A stretch of DNA of 64,000 bases from JBBQZP01 sp038207585 (GTDB lineage Bacteria; Pseudomonadota; Alphaproteobacteria; Rhodobacterales; Rhodobacteraceae), in the NCBI GenBank assembly GCA_038207585.1, contig JBBQZP010000002.1:124001-188000 (forward strand). Reading direction: 5' to 3'. A program made the translations under genes and the position numbers. Shown piece by piece: positions 26,346 through 36,100 of this stretch. Positions within the stretch are counted from its first letter, which is position 1. Every line of letters starts with the position of its first letter. The notes below the pieces were generated by a model. That model saw only the letters and a program-made list of their open reading frames with translations, did not search any database and had not been told where the DNA came from.

Positions 26346-27650
26346 GTGGAAAATCTTGATCTGACAACCCACTGGGCGGGCTATCTGTCGCTTTTCATCT
26401 TCGTTCTGGCCTACATTCTGGTGATCTTCGAAGAAGCCACCGAGATGCGCAAATCCAAGCCCGTGATGATGGCGGCAGGGCTGATCTGGGCGATGATTGG
26501 CATCGCCTATCTGCAGGCCGGACAGGGCGAGATGGCGCATGAGCTTTCGGCGCATATCATTGAGGAATATGGCGAATTGTTCCTGTTCCTGCTGGTCGCC
26601 ATTACCTATGTGAACACGCTTGAGGAACGCCGGGGGTTTGAGGTTCTGCGCGGCTGGCTGGTCGGCCTTGGCCTGAGCTATCGCAAGCTGTTCCTGCTGA
26701 CCGGCGTGATCGCGTTCTTCCTGTCGGGCATCCTCGATAACCTGACGACCGCTCTTGTGATGGGCGCCGTGGTTGTGGCGCTGGGGTCCAATGCACCGCG
26801 CTTTGTTGCGGTGGGCTGCATTTCCATTGTGGTCGCGGCCAATGCAGGCGGGGCTTTCACGCCCTTTGGCGACATCACCACGCTGATGGTCTGGCAAAAG
26901 GGTCGCGTCGATTTCTTCGAATTCTTCGCGCTGATCCTGCCGTCCATCGTGAACTGGGCGGTGCCTGCGGCGATCATGTTCTTTGCCGTGCCCCTGGGCG
27001 CGCCGGCCCCGCATGAAGAGCGTGTGAAAGCCAAGCCGGGCGCGTTGATGGTGGCCATTCTGTTCGGTCTGACCATCGCCACGTCGGTCAGCTTCAAGAA
27101 TTTCCTGAACCTGCCGCCCGCCTTGGGCATGATGCTGGGGTTCGGTTATCTGCAGATGTATTCCTATTACATCAGCCGAAAGGGCCACCGTCACAACAAC
27201 AAGGACATGGTGCTGGACAGCTTTGCCGAAGTCGCGCGGGTGGAATGGGACACGCTTTTGTTCTTCTTCGGCATCATCTTTGCGGTCGGCGGGCTTGGCG
27301 TTCTGGGCTACCTTACGCTTGCGTCCGAGTATTTCTATGTCGGCATGGGGCCGACCTGGGCCAACATCATCATCGGGGCTTTGTCGGCGATCGTTGACAA
27401 TATCCCGCTGATGTTCGCCGTCCTGACCATGGACCCCGCGATGAGCCATGGCGAATGGCTTTTGATCACGCTGACCTGCGGTGTGGGCGGGTCGCTTCTG
27501 GCGATTGGCTCGGCGGCGGGGGTAGCGCTGATGGGGCAGGCCAAGGGGGCGTATACGTTCTTTGGGCATCTGAAATGGTCCTGGGCGATTGCATTGGGCT
27601 ATTTCGCGTCCATCGGTGTGCATCTGGTGGTGAACGCGCAGCACTTCTGA
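26346..27650 (+). CDS. nhaD: Na+/H+ antiporter NhaD
   Basis: A 434-residue antiporter of the NhaD/ion-transporter superfamily with about 11-12 helices. Conserved stretches are SGILDNLTTALVMGAVVVAL, AANAGGAFTPFGDITTLMVW and SAIVDNIPLMFAVL. The start is a GTG at 26346, since upstream ATGs run into a stop. Following the Mrp operon by 54 bases, it may be co-transcribed, giving the cell two independent Na+ extrusion systems, as suits a marine or brackish organism. A hairpin at 27660-27684 follows it. Confidence 0.93.
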   Translation: MENLDLTTHWAGYLSLFIFVLAYILVIFEEATEMRKSKPVMMAAGLIWAMIGIAYLQAGQGEMAHELSAHIIEEYGELFLFLLVAITYVNTLEERRGFEVLRGWLVGLGLSYRKLFLLTGVIAFFLSGILDNLTTALVMGAVVVALGSNAPRFVAVGCISIVVAANAGGAFTPFGDITTLMVWQKGRVDFFEFFALILPSIVNWAVPAAIMFFAVPLGAPAPHEERVKAKPGALMVAILFGLTIATSVSFKNFLNLPPALGMMLGFGYLQMYSYYISRKGHRHNNKDMVLDSFAEVARVEWDTLLFFFGIIFAVGGLGVLGYLTLASEYFYVGMGPTWANIIIGALSAIVDNIPLMFAVLTMDPAMSHGEWLLITLTCGVGGSLLAIGSAAGVALMGQAKGAYTFFGHLKWSWAIALGYFASIGVHLVVNAQHF

Positions 27651-27659
27651 CGCTGCGCG

Positions 27660-27684
27660 AAAACCTGACCATTCGGTAGGTTTT
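27660..27684 (+). terminator. Probable terminator after nhaD
   Basis: AAAACCT and AGGTTTT form a stem around GACCATTCGGT, with the right arm supplying a T4 tract. It lies 9 bases after the nhaD stop and before deoC. Confidence 0.6.
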
Positions 27685-27765
27685 GGCCTCCTGCATCCGC
27701 AGGCCCCTTGCGAAAGCGTACCCTGCCATGCGACCGTAAGGCTTGTTTCAGGCGGAGGCTGGCCC

Positions 27766-28764
27766 TTGCACAAAGATCATCCCACCGCAGTCGCGACGGC
27801 TTCGCTGCTGCCCCAAGTGACCCACGCCCGCAATCCCGGCATGCCACTTGATCTGGATTGGGTGGCAGGGGTGCAGGCCAATACATCCGCCATAGAACGC
27901 CGCGCGGCGACGTTGCCGGGGCGGCGGTCGGTGAAAAAAGACTATCAGGCAGCGTGGCTGTGCAAGGCGATATCGCTGATCGACCTGACCACGCTTTCGG
28001 GCGACGACACACCAGGCCGGGTGCAGCGCCTGTGCGCCAAGGCCCGCCAACCCGTGCGTGCCGACATGTTGGCGGCACTGGGGATGGAGGGGCTGACGGT
28101 CGGAGCCGTCTGCGTCTATCACGACATGGTCGCCACAGCGGTCAAGGCGCTGGAGGGGTCGAACATCCCCGTCGCCGCCGTGTCCACCGGGTTTCCGGCG
28201 GGCCTTTCGCCCCTGCATCTGCGCATGGCCGAGATCGGCGAAAGCGTCGCGGCGGGGGCTGCGGAAATCGACATCGTAATCTCGCGCCGCCATGTGCTGA
28301 TGGGCAACTGGCAGGCGCTTTACGACGAAATGGCCGCGATGCGTGCGGCGTGTGGCGATGCCCATGTGAAGGCGATCCTTGCCACGGGCGAACTTGGCAC
28401 GTTGCGCAACGTTGCCCGCGCGTCGTTGGTGTGCATGATGGCCGGGGCCGATTTCATCAAGACCTCGACCGGCAAGGAAGGGGTCAACGCCACCCTGCCC
28501 GTCAGCCTGACAATGATCCGCGCGATCCGGGATTATGAGACGCGCTGCGGCATCAAGGTAGGTTACAAACCGGCGGGCGGCATTTCCAAGGCCAAGGACG
28601 CGCTGGTTTACCTTTCTTTGATGAAAGACGAACTGGGCCTGCCTTGGCTGCAACCCGATCTGTTCCGTTTTGGCGCCTCCAGCCTGTTAGGCGATATCGA
28701 GCGGCAGTTGGAACACCACCTGACGGGGCGCTATTCCGCCTCCAACCGCCATGCGATGGGATAA
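27766..28764 (+). CDS. deoC: Deoxyribose-phosphate aldolase
   Basis: A 332-residue aldolase of the longer DeoC type. Conserved stretches are LIDLTTLSGDDT, VCVYHDMV, the Schiff-base region ADFIKTSTGKEGVNATLPVS, and VGYKPAGGI. It splits 2-deoxyribose-5-phosphate into glyceraldehyde-3-phosphate and acetaldehyde. The start is a TTG at 27766 with a GGAGG site 9 bases upstream. It is followed by a small membrane protein and an ALDH16-type dehydrogenase that could oxidise the acetaldehyde product, forming a deoxynucleoside-sugar degradation operon. Confidence 0.92.
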   Translation: MHKDHPTAVATASLLPQVTHARNPGMPLDLDWVAGVQANTSAIERRAATLPGRRSVKKDYQAAWLCKAISLIDLTTLSGDDTPGRVQRLCAKARQPVRADMLAALGMEGLTVGAVCVYHDMVATAVKALEGSNIPVAAVSTGFPAGLSPLHLRMAEIGESVAAGAAEIDIVISRRHVLMGNWQALYDEMAAMRAACGDAHVKAILATGELGTLRNVARASLVCMMAGADFIKTSTGKEGVNATLPVSLTMIRAIRDYETRCGIKVGYKPAGGISKAKDALVYLSLMKDELGLPWLQPDLFRFGASSLLGDIERQLEHHLTGRYSASNRHAMG

Positions 28765-28767
28765 GGT

Positions 28768-29058
28768 ATGATTCTGCTGACACCGGGTTTCATCATGCTT
28801 GCCTTCATTTCCGTGATCGGAGGCATTCTGATCATGAAGGCGCAGGCAGAAATGACACGCGCCCAGATGGACCTGACCGCCGACGAGTTAAAGACCTTTA
28901 ACGAACGCTTCCGGTTCGCGAAAAGCAGAGCCGACATGCCGCCCGGCTTTACGCATATTGCCCAAGTGTCGGACCGCCTGCGTAGGCGTGCCCTAAGTAC
29001 CACCATCGCCGTGATTGCTGGCATAGCGGCCATTATTTTCGTGGGGCCCGGACTATGA
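28768..29058 (+). CDS. Small membrane protein between deoC and ALDH16
   Basis: A 96-residue protein with a hydrophobic helix at each end (about 5-23 and 77-95) and a charged, probably helical, middle (ADELKTFNERFRFAKSRADM). It starts 3 bases after the deoC stop and its own stop overlaps the dehydrogenase start (ATGA), so expression is coupled to both enzymes. I do not recognise the family. A membrane anchor or assembly factor for the aldolase/dehydrogenase pair is possible but unproven. Confidence 0.75.
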   Translation: MILLTPGFIMLAFISVIGGILIMKAQAEMTRAQMDLTADELKTFNERFRFAKSRADMPPGFTHIAQVSDRLRRRALSTTIAVIAGIAAIIFVGPGL

Positions 29059-31412
29059 CCGTCAAGGAATTCTTCACCTCCATGACTTACGGTCCTGCCC
29101 CTGAAAGCAGCGCCGAGGCTTTGGCGTGGATCGCCGCCCATAAGGGCCGCTTCGGCCATTGGATCGACGGGGCCTTTGCAGCACCCGGCGCGGGGTTTGA
29201 TACGAAGAACCCCGCCACCGGAAAGGTGCTTGCCACCGTTACCCAAGGCACGGCCACCGATATAGACCGCGCCGTGGCCGCCGCCCGCAAGGCGCAGCCG
29301 AAATGGGCGCGGCTTTCGGGGTTTGAGCGGGCCAAGGTGCTGTATGCCCTTGCCCGCCTTGTGCAAAAACAATCGCGGCTGTTTGCGGTGTTGGAGACGC
29401 TGGACAACGGAAAACCGATCCGCGAAAGCCGCGATATCGACGTGCCCTTGGTTGCGCGGCATTTCTATTATCACGCAGGGCTGGCGCAGCTTTTGGCGGC
29501 GGAAAAGCCGGGCTTTGCGCCTTTGGGGGTTTGCGGCGCGGTGATCCCGTGGAATTTCCCCCTTCTGATGCTGGCGTGGAAAGTGGCCCCCGCACTGGCT
29601 GCGGGCAACGCCGTGGTGCTGAAACCTGCAGAATACACACCGCTGTCGGCGCTCTTGTTTGCCGAACTCAGCCGCGAGGCGGGGTTGCCGAAAGGCGTTC
29701 TGAACATCGTGACCGGTGATGGCGAGACGGGCGCGGCGCTGGTCGATCATCCGGGGGTCGCGAAAATTGCCTTTACCGGATCCACCGCCGTGGGCCGCAA
29801 AATCCGCGAGGCGACGGCGGGCACCGGCAAGGCGCTGACGTTGGAGCTGGGCGGCAAGTCGCCCTATATCGTGTTCGACGATGCCGATCTGGACAGTGCG
29901 GTTGAGGGGCTGGTGGATGCGATCTGGTTCAATCAGGGGCAGGTGTGCTGTGCGGGCAGCCGCCTTCTGGTGCAGGAAGGCATTGCAGATCGGTTTTACG
30001 AAAAACTGAAACGCCGGATGGACGGGCTGCGCATCGGTGATCCGATGGACAAATGCATCGACGTGGGCGCGCTGGTTGATCCGGTGCAGCTGGCCGCGAT
30101 CCGCGCCATGGTGGATGCCAATACCGAAGGCACGACCTACCGCGCCGCCACCCCCTGCCCCCCCGTTTGCTGCCCCGAGGGGTGCTTTTATCCGCCGACC
30201 CTGATTACCGGGTTGTCGGCTGCATCGACCCTGATGCAGGAAGAAATCTTTGGGCCCGTGCTGGTCGCGATGACCTTCCGCACGCCGGGTGAGGCGGTGG
30301 ATCTGGCCAACAACACCCGCTACGGGCTGGCTGCGACCCTGTGGACCGAGAATATCAATCTGGCGCTCGATGTGGCCCCCAAGCTGCGCGCGGGCGTCGT
30401 CTGGGTGAACGGCACCAACATGTTCGATGCAGCGGCGGGTTTTGGCGGCGTGCGCGAAAGCGGCTTTGGCCGCGAAGGCGGGTGGGAGGGGCTGATGGCC
30501 TATCTACAACCCGCCCGCGCGCCCAAAGCCCTGAAACCCGTGGCGGCCGTGGCCGAACCCGCGTCACCCGAAACCGGCGGGCTGGACCGGACGGCGAAGC
30601 TGTTCATCGGCGGCAAACAGGCGCGGCCTGACGGCGGTTATTCCAAGGCGGTCTGGTCAGTGCGGGGGCGGCTGCTCGGGCATGTGGGCATCGGCAACCG
30701 CAAGGATATTCGCAACGCGGTTGAGGCGGCACAGGCCGCCAAAAGCTGGGCGCGGACCACCGGGCATGCCCGCGCGCAGATCCTGTATTACATAGCCGAG
30801 AACTTGTCGGCGCGGGCGGGTGAGTTTGCCGACCGGCTGCGTGACATGACCGGACGGTCGGGCGTGGACGAGGTGCAGGCCAGCATCGCGCGCCTGTTCA
30901 CCTATGCCGCATGGGCCGACAAATACGATGGCGCGGCAAAATCGGTGCCGATCAGGGGCATTGCGCTGGCGATGAATGAACCTTGCGGCGTGATCGGCGC
31001 TCTGGCACCGGACGAGGCGCCGCTGTTGGGCCTGATCTCGGTGATGGCGCCTGCAGTGGCGATGGGGAATACTTGCGTTCTGGTGCCGTCCGAGGCGTAT
31101 CCGTTGGCTGCGACCGATTTCTATCAGGTGCTGGAAACCTCGGACGTGCCGGGCGGTTTGGTGAATATCGTGACCGGACCGGCGCTGGAACTGGCCAAGA
31201 CTTTGGCGGGCCATATGGACGTGGATGCGGTCTGGAGCTTTTCATCCGCCGATGTGTCCGCCCTGATCGAGCGGGAAGCGGCAGGGAACCTCAAGCGCAC
31301 ATGGGTCAACCAGTCCCGCGCGCGGGACTGGTTCGGGGCCGGGGGTGAAGGGCGGGCGTTTCTGGCGCAGGCGACCGAGGTGAAAACGGTCTGGGTGCCT
31401 TACGGCGAGTGA
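29055..31412 (+). CDS. Two-domain aldehyde dehydrogenase, ALDH16 type
   Basis: A 785-residue protein with a full N-terminal ALDH domain (about 1-505). It has the NAD site FTGSTAVGR, catalytic Glu264 in LELGGKSP, and catalytic Cys298 in NQGQVCCAGSR. A second, shortened ALDH-like domain (about 555-785) lacks the Glu and Cys motifs. This architecture is that of the ALDH16 family, in which the bacterial members keep an active first domain; a member from a related genus (Loktanella) has a known structure. Coupled by ATGA overlap to the preceding membrane protein and downstream of deoC, it may oxidise acetaldehyde to acetate. Confidence 0.88.
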   Translation: MTVKEFFTSMTYGPAPESSAEALAWIAAHKGRFGHWIDGAFAAPGAGFDTKNPATGKVLATVTQGTATDIDRAVAAARKAQPKWARLSGFERAKVLYALARLVQKQSRLFAVLETLDNGKPIRESRDIDVPLVARHFYYHAGLAQLLAAEKPGFAPLGVCGAVIPWNFPLLMLAWKVAPALAAGNAVVLKPAEYTPLSALLFAELSREAGLPKGVLNIVTGDGETGAALVDHPGVAKIAFTGSTAVGRKIREATAGTGKALTLELGGKSPYIVFDDADLDSAVEGLVDAIWFNQGQVCCAGSRLLVQEGIADRFYEKLKRRMDGLRIGDPMDKCIDVGALVDPVQLAAIRAMVDANTEGTTYRAATPCPPVCCPEGCFYPPTLITGLSAASTLMQEEIFGPVLVAMTFRTPGEAVDLANNTRYGLAATLWTENINLALDVAPKLRAGVVWVNGTNMFDAAAGFGGVRESGFGREGGWEGLMAYLQPARAPKALKPVAAVAEPASPETGGLDRTAKLFIGGKQARPDGGYSKAVWSVRGRLLGHVGIGNRKDIRNAVEAAQAAKSWARTTGHARAQILYYIAENLSARAGEFADRLRDMTGRSGVDEVQASIARLFTYAAWADKYDGAAKSVPIRGIALAMNEPCGVIGALAPDEAPLLGLISVMAPAVAMGNTCVLVPSEAYPLAATDFYQVLETSDVPGGLVNIVTGPALELAKTLAGHMDVDAVWSFSSADVSALIEREAAGNLKRTWVNQSRARDWFGAGGEGRAFLAQATEVKTVWVPYGE

Positions 31413-31428
31413 AGCGCCAAGTGGGGCC

Positions 31429-31459
31429 GCCCTCGCGGGGCATCGAGCCCCCCGAGGGC
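31429..31459. repeat. GC-rich nested hairpin after ALDH16
   Basis: Outer arms GCCCTCG/CGAGGGC surround the core GGGGC-ATCGA-GCCCC, the same 15-base core as at 14703-14717. It lies 16 bases after the dehydrogenase stop, so it may help terminate transcription. Confidence 0.6.
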
Positions 31460-31519
31460 GGGCTGACGCGGAGCGATGACGGGGGGCAGGTCCTAGCACA
31501 GACCGGGGCCTGCGGCGCG

Positions 31520-31541
31520 GATATTTGGGTCAAAATGAAAG
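31520..31541 (+). repeat. Third copy of the ATATTTGGGTCAAAATGAAA motif
   Basis: gatatttgggtcaaaatgaa then ag matches the motif at 14822-14843 with few changes and again accompanies a GC-rich hairpin about 60 bases upstream. It is intergenic. Confidence 0.6.
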
Positions 31542-31550
31542 CTGGAGCGG

Positions 31551-31647
31551 ATTTCCTTTGATCTGCTTCAGATTGAAGGAAATTCAAGATATGCAAGCCA
31601 TGGGGAATGTTGCGTGTTGCGTTTGATCTGCTGAACCCGATCAAACG
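31551..31647. repeat. Two consecutive inverted repeats in the ALDH16-algH gap
   Basis: The first (31551-31583) has 15-base arms beginning ATTTCCTTTGATCTG with 13 of 15 positions pairing across a 3-base loop. The second (31620-31647) is perfect: CGTTTGATC, 10 bases, GATCAAACG. Both share TTTGATC. The 278-base gap 31413-31690 holds no credible ORF besides these repeats, so a small RNA or a regulatory site is possible. Confidence 0.5.
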
Positions 31648-31690
31648 GAACACGCTCTCGGGCGACAGACGCTTTCCGCCCGTAAAGCTT

Positions 31691-32272
31691 TCAGGCCCGG
31701 CCTGCGCTTGCCGACAGACTGAGCGGTTCGATCCCCATGCCGCGGAGCGCATTTTGCCATTTGGCATCATCGTCGGGTGAAAAAACCAGCGGCGGTTCGG
31801 CTGTTGTGGTCAGCCAGTCGTTGCGGGCAATCTCGGCCTCAAGCTGGCCGGGGCCCCAGCCGGCATATCCCAGCGCCAGAAGTGCATCGCTGGGACCATC
31901 CCCGCGGGCAAGGGCGTGCAGCACATCGAGCGTCGCCGTCATGCCAAAGCCGCCGGGCACATGAATTGTTGACACGTCACGATCCGGATCAATGTGGCGG
32001 TAGTCGGGCGAATGAAGCACGAAGCCGCGCCCGCGTTCGACCGGGCCGCCAAAATGCACACGGATGTTCCGCGCAGTGCCCGCCTGTTCGATGCCCAACT
32101 GGTCCAGCAGGCCATCAAAGCTTAGCCTTTGTGAGGGTTTGTTGATGATGAGGCCCATCGCACCCTCTTCCGAGTGGGCGCAGATCAGTATGACCGCATG
32201 TGCAAAGCGTGGATCACCCATGCCCGGCATCGCGATCAGGAGAGTACCGCAAAGATCCATCGGTTCGGTCAT
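31691..32272 (-). CDS. YqgE/AlgH family protein (UPF0301)
   Basis: A 193-residue cytoplasmic protein. Conserved stretches are GTLLIAMPGMGDPRFAHAVI, GAMGLIINKP, FGGPVERGRGFVLHS and LGYAGWGPGQLEAEI. These define the YqgE/AlgH family, present in many proteobacteria and of unclear biochemical function (AlgH was named for an effect on alginate regulation). The frame is open to 32341; I chose the ATG at 32272, with a second possible at 32260. It diverges from the DsbD-like gene. Confidence 0.9.
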   Translation of the reverse strand: MTEPMDLCGTLLIAMPGMGDPRFAHAVILICAHSEEGAMGLIINKPSQRLSFDGLLDQLGIEQAGTARNIRVHFGGPVERGRGFVLHSPDYRHIDPDRDVSTIHVPGGFGMTATLDVLHALARGDGPSDALLALGYAGWGPGQLEAEIARNDWLTTTAEPPLVFSPDDDAKWQNALRGMGIEPLSLSASAGRA

Positions 32273-32394
32273 CAGAGCAGTATGGGGCGGGGGGGCGCGG
32301 GGCTCAAGAGGCATTGGGGCAACAGCAAGGCCGGTTGGCAAGCTGTCGCCGGAACGTGATTTTTAATTACATTGCGAATGCGTATGGTCGCCGC

Positions 32395-33174
32395 ATGAAA
32401 CAGCAATTGCTTCTCGTGCTGGCGGGTCTGTGCCTTTGTGGCGCGGCCCTTGCCGAAACGCCCGTTGATCTTGTGACAGCCCGGCTTTTGCCCGGCTGGC
32501 AGCAGGCAGAGGGCACCCGGATGGCTGGTCTGCATCTGGCGCTTAGCCCCGGGTGGAAGACCTATTGGCGTGCGCCGGGTGAGGCAGGCATACCGCCCCG
32601 GTTCAACTGGGAGGGGTCGGTCAATCTGAAGTCGGTCGAAGTTCAGTTTCCGACGCCGCTGGTGTTTGATTCCAACGGTATGCAGAGCATCGGCTATCAC
32701 GATGACGTGGTGTTCCCGCTGTTGGTGACAGCACTGGACCCGCTGCTTCCTGTGCATCTGGAGGGCGTTGTCGATCTGGGCGTATGCGAGGATATCTGCG
32801 TTCCGGCGCAGGTGCGGGTTTCGGGCGATCTGGCAGGTGCCGGGGCCAGCGATGCGCTGATCGCGGCGGCTGTGGGCGCGCTGCCGGTGGCAGAGGGAAC
32901 CGCATACTGTGAGGCCGAGCCGATTTCAGATGGTCTGCGCCTGATCGCGCGGATTGCGGGAACCGGGTCGGCCGAAGCGGTGGTGATCGAGGCTGCCGAG
33001 CCGGATATCTGGGTTTCTCAAACGACCGTCACCGAAGATGCGGGCGGTCTGGTTGCAATGGCCGATCTGGTACCCTCCACGGGCGCGCCGTTCGACCTTG
33101 ACCGCAGCAGGGTGATGATCACGGTACTGGGGTCGGCGCGGGCGGTTCAGATTGCGGGATGCAGCGCGCCTTAA
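32395..33174 (+). CDS. Periplasmic DsbD N-terminal-domain-like protein
   Basis: A 259-residue exported protein with a short signal peptide (residues 1-20, cleavage near ALA-ET). The body resembles the N-terminal domain of DsbD/ScsB-type thiol-disulfide proteins: LSPGWKTYWRAPGEAGIPPR, then a cysteine pair C131-x3-C135 in VCEDICVPA. No membrane reductase domain follows, so it is a stand-alone module that would need a membrane partner such as CcdA. The frame is open to 32200, but the ATG at 32395 starts the signal. It converges with the RND pump gene, with a 4-base overlap. Confidence 0.82.
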   Translation: MKQQLLLVLAGLCLCGAALAETPVDLVTARLLPGWQQAEGTRMAGLHLALSPGWKTYWRAPGEAGIPPRFNWEGSVNLKSVEVQFPTPLVFDSNGMQSIGYHDDVVFPLLVTALDPLLPVHLEGVVDLGVCEDICVPAQVRVSGDLAGAGASDALIAAAVGALPVAEGTAYCEAEPISDGLRLIARIAGTGSAEAVVIEAAEPDIWVSQTTVTEDAGGLVAMADLVPSTGAPFDLDRSRVMITVLGSARAVQIAGCSAP

Positions 33175-36100
33175 GTTTTTGTGCGCTGGGCCGGATGCAG
33201 CAGCATTGCGCCCACCAGCCAGACGAAGATCAGGATCACTGCGGCGAATACCACATAGATCAGCAGCGCCGCCCCCCCTGCCGGGGCCGCTTGCAACGGC
33301 GGGGCAAGGGTGGTCAGCCAGTCCGCCAGCGCCCCTTTGACCAGCACCGGACCAATCAGCGCGGCAAATCCCGCGATCAGCGCCAGGCCCGCGCCCGCCA
33401 CGAGCCAGCGCGCAGCACCCGCCCCGCCGCGCAGCATCCGCCGCAGGGCGAGGATCTGGCGGGTGATATCGGACTGCGCGGCCAGAAGCGCCGGAACCAC
33501 CAAAAGCACCAGCACCATGCCGAACGCGAGCCCGTAGACCAGCGTGATCACAGTGGGCTTCAGGAATTCCGCCTGGCTGCTTTTCTCGAACAGCAGGGGT
33601 GCGAGGCCCAGAACGGTGGTCAGCGTGGTCAGCAAAACCGGGCGCAACCGGTCGGTCACGGCGTCGATGATCGCCGGGTGAAGCCCGCGCTTTTCGGCAT
33701 ATTCATCGACAGTGGAAATCAGCACGATGGCGTCGTTGATGATAATTCCGGTCATCCCGATCATGCCGACGATGGAAAACATGGAAAGCGGCACACCCCA
33801 TGCCACATGACCGTAAATCGCGCCGACAAGGCCAAAGGGGATGACCGACATCACCACCATCGGGCGGGTCCAGCTTGAGAACACCCAGGCGAGACAAATG
33901 TAGATGCCCAGCAAAGCGCCGATCAGGCCGATTGCCGCGTCGCCAAGGAATTCGCGTTCCTGTTCGGCCTGCCCCGACAGCCGCTGCGAGACGCCGAATT
34001 CCGATTGCACGCGCGGCAGGATCACCTCGGCCAACTGTCGCTGCACCTCGACGGCGCGGGCGGGGTCATCCTCGGACAACTCGCCTGTCACGCTGACGAC
34101 GCGCAGCCCGTTTTCGCGGCGGATCGTCGAAAAGCCCGACCGGGTTTCGACGCGCACCAGATCGCTGAGCGGCACATACTGGCCGGGGGCCGCGCGCAAC
34201 AGGGTGCGGTCCAGAAAGTCGGCGGTCAGTTCGGATTGCGGCAATTCAACCCGGATCGCGGCAGAGCGGGGGCCATCGGGGAAGGTCGCGGCCTCGATCC
34301 CGTTCAGGCGGTCGCGCAGGGCGCGGCCCAGGGTATCGACCGAAAAGCCCAGCGCCTGCCCCTGCGGCGTCAGCGTCAGGATCAGTTCGTCCTTGTCATA
34401 GGCCAACGTATCCTCAAGTCCCGACACTTCGGGAAACGGGGCAAGCGCGGTCTTGATCGCCTCGGCGGCCTGTTTCAACACGGCGGCATCTGCACCAAAA
34501 AGATCAACCGAGATGGAATCGCCACCGGGGCCATAGCGCGAGCCGCGAAAGCTCAGTTCCTCCAGCGCGGGTACGGGGCGCACTTCGTCCTGCAGGGCCG
34601 TCACAAACTCGGACGAGGTCCAGGTCCGCAGATCGGGGTCGATGATCTCGATCGCGACGCCGCCCAGAAGATCGGGGTCCTTGGTGTCTTCGGTGGCAAA
34701 GCCGCGCCCCGCCGTGCCCCCCAACTGTGCCAGGATCGAGGTATAGGGCAGCGCGCCATATTCGGTCTGGAACCGGGCACCCACCACATCCGCCGCGCGC
34801 TGCACCTCGCGCATCATCGCCAGCGTGTCGTCGCGCGTGGCACTGGGCAGCATGCTGAAATTGCCGGAAACCGAGGTTTGTTCAGGCGCGTTGAAAAAGC
34901 GAAACTGGATATCGCCGCGCAGAAAGATCGCCGCCTGCATCGCCAGCGCGAGCACCGTCAGCGCCAGCACCGGATAGCGCGCGCGGATCACCAGCGCCAT
35001 TGCGGGGCGCACGATGCGTCGCTGCATCCAGCCAAAGCCCTTCATCACGGTCCGCGACGGCCAGTCATACCACGCCTCGCGCCCGATATGGGCAAGGGCA
35101 TGGGTCATGTGGTTGGGCAGGATCAGGAAGCATTCGACCAGACTGGCGGTCAGCACCGCAATCACCGTCAGCGGAATATCAGCGATGATGTTGCCGAAAC
35201 GCCCACCGATCACCACCAGCCCGGTAAAGGCGATGATTGTGGTCAGGGTCGATGCGACAACCGGCATCGCCATGCGCTGCGCACCGCGGATCGCAGCCAC
35301 TTCGGGTGGCTCGCCCAAGGTGCGGGCGCGGAAATCGGCGTGTTCGCCCACCACAATGGCATCATCGACAATGATGCCCGTCGTGATGATCAGCGCGAAC
35401 AGTGAGATCATGTTGAGCGTCAGGCCCCCCATATACATCACGGCAATCGCGGCCATCATCGACACCGGTATCCCCGCCGCAACCCACAAGGCCGTGCGCG
35501 CGTTCAGGAACAGGAACAGCAGCATAACGACCAGTGCCAGACCCATCGCGCCATTGTCCAGCAACAGCCAAAGCCGGTCGGTGATCTGATCGGCCCGCGT
35601 GCGTTGCAGATCAAGCGTGACACCTGCGGGCACCACTGCCCCCATCTCATCCGCCACCCCTTGCACCATTGCTTGCAGCTTTATCGCGTCACCGTCGGCC
35701 GACCGGTCCACCCGAACGCTCATCGCCGGGTTCGCGCCGACGAAATAGGCGCGCGTCCGGTCTGCGCCCTCGACCGTGACTTCGGCCACGTCGCCAACCG
35801 TCAGCGTGGCACCGCCCGGTTCCGACCGCAGTACAATGGCCGAGATTTCAGTAGCGGTGCGGCGTTCAGCCCCGGTGCGCACGCGCTGCGCCTCGCCCAC
35901 GTTCCCCGCAGGTGAAGAACGCACGCTGCCTGCGATGGCGGCGGAAATCTCCTCCAACGTGACGTCATGGCGCATCAGTTGGGTGGACGGCACGGTGACC
36001 ATGATCTGCGGTGCGGCATAGCCCACAATCGTGGTGCGGGTGACACCTTTGGCAAATAGTCGCGCCACGAATTCATCGGCCAGCCGCCCCAGTTGCCCCA

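Noticed and set aside
25788..27773. Long antisense open frame (about 660 codons) opposite nhaD and mrpG
   Set aside because: The translation is rich in His, Gln and Arg with no domain, and it lies wholly antisense to well-defined membrane genes; it is a GC-bias shadow.
34005..35405. Plus-strand open frame of about 466 codons inside the RND gene
   Set aside because: Antisense to a clear RND transporter; low-complexity His/Gln/Arg composition.
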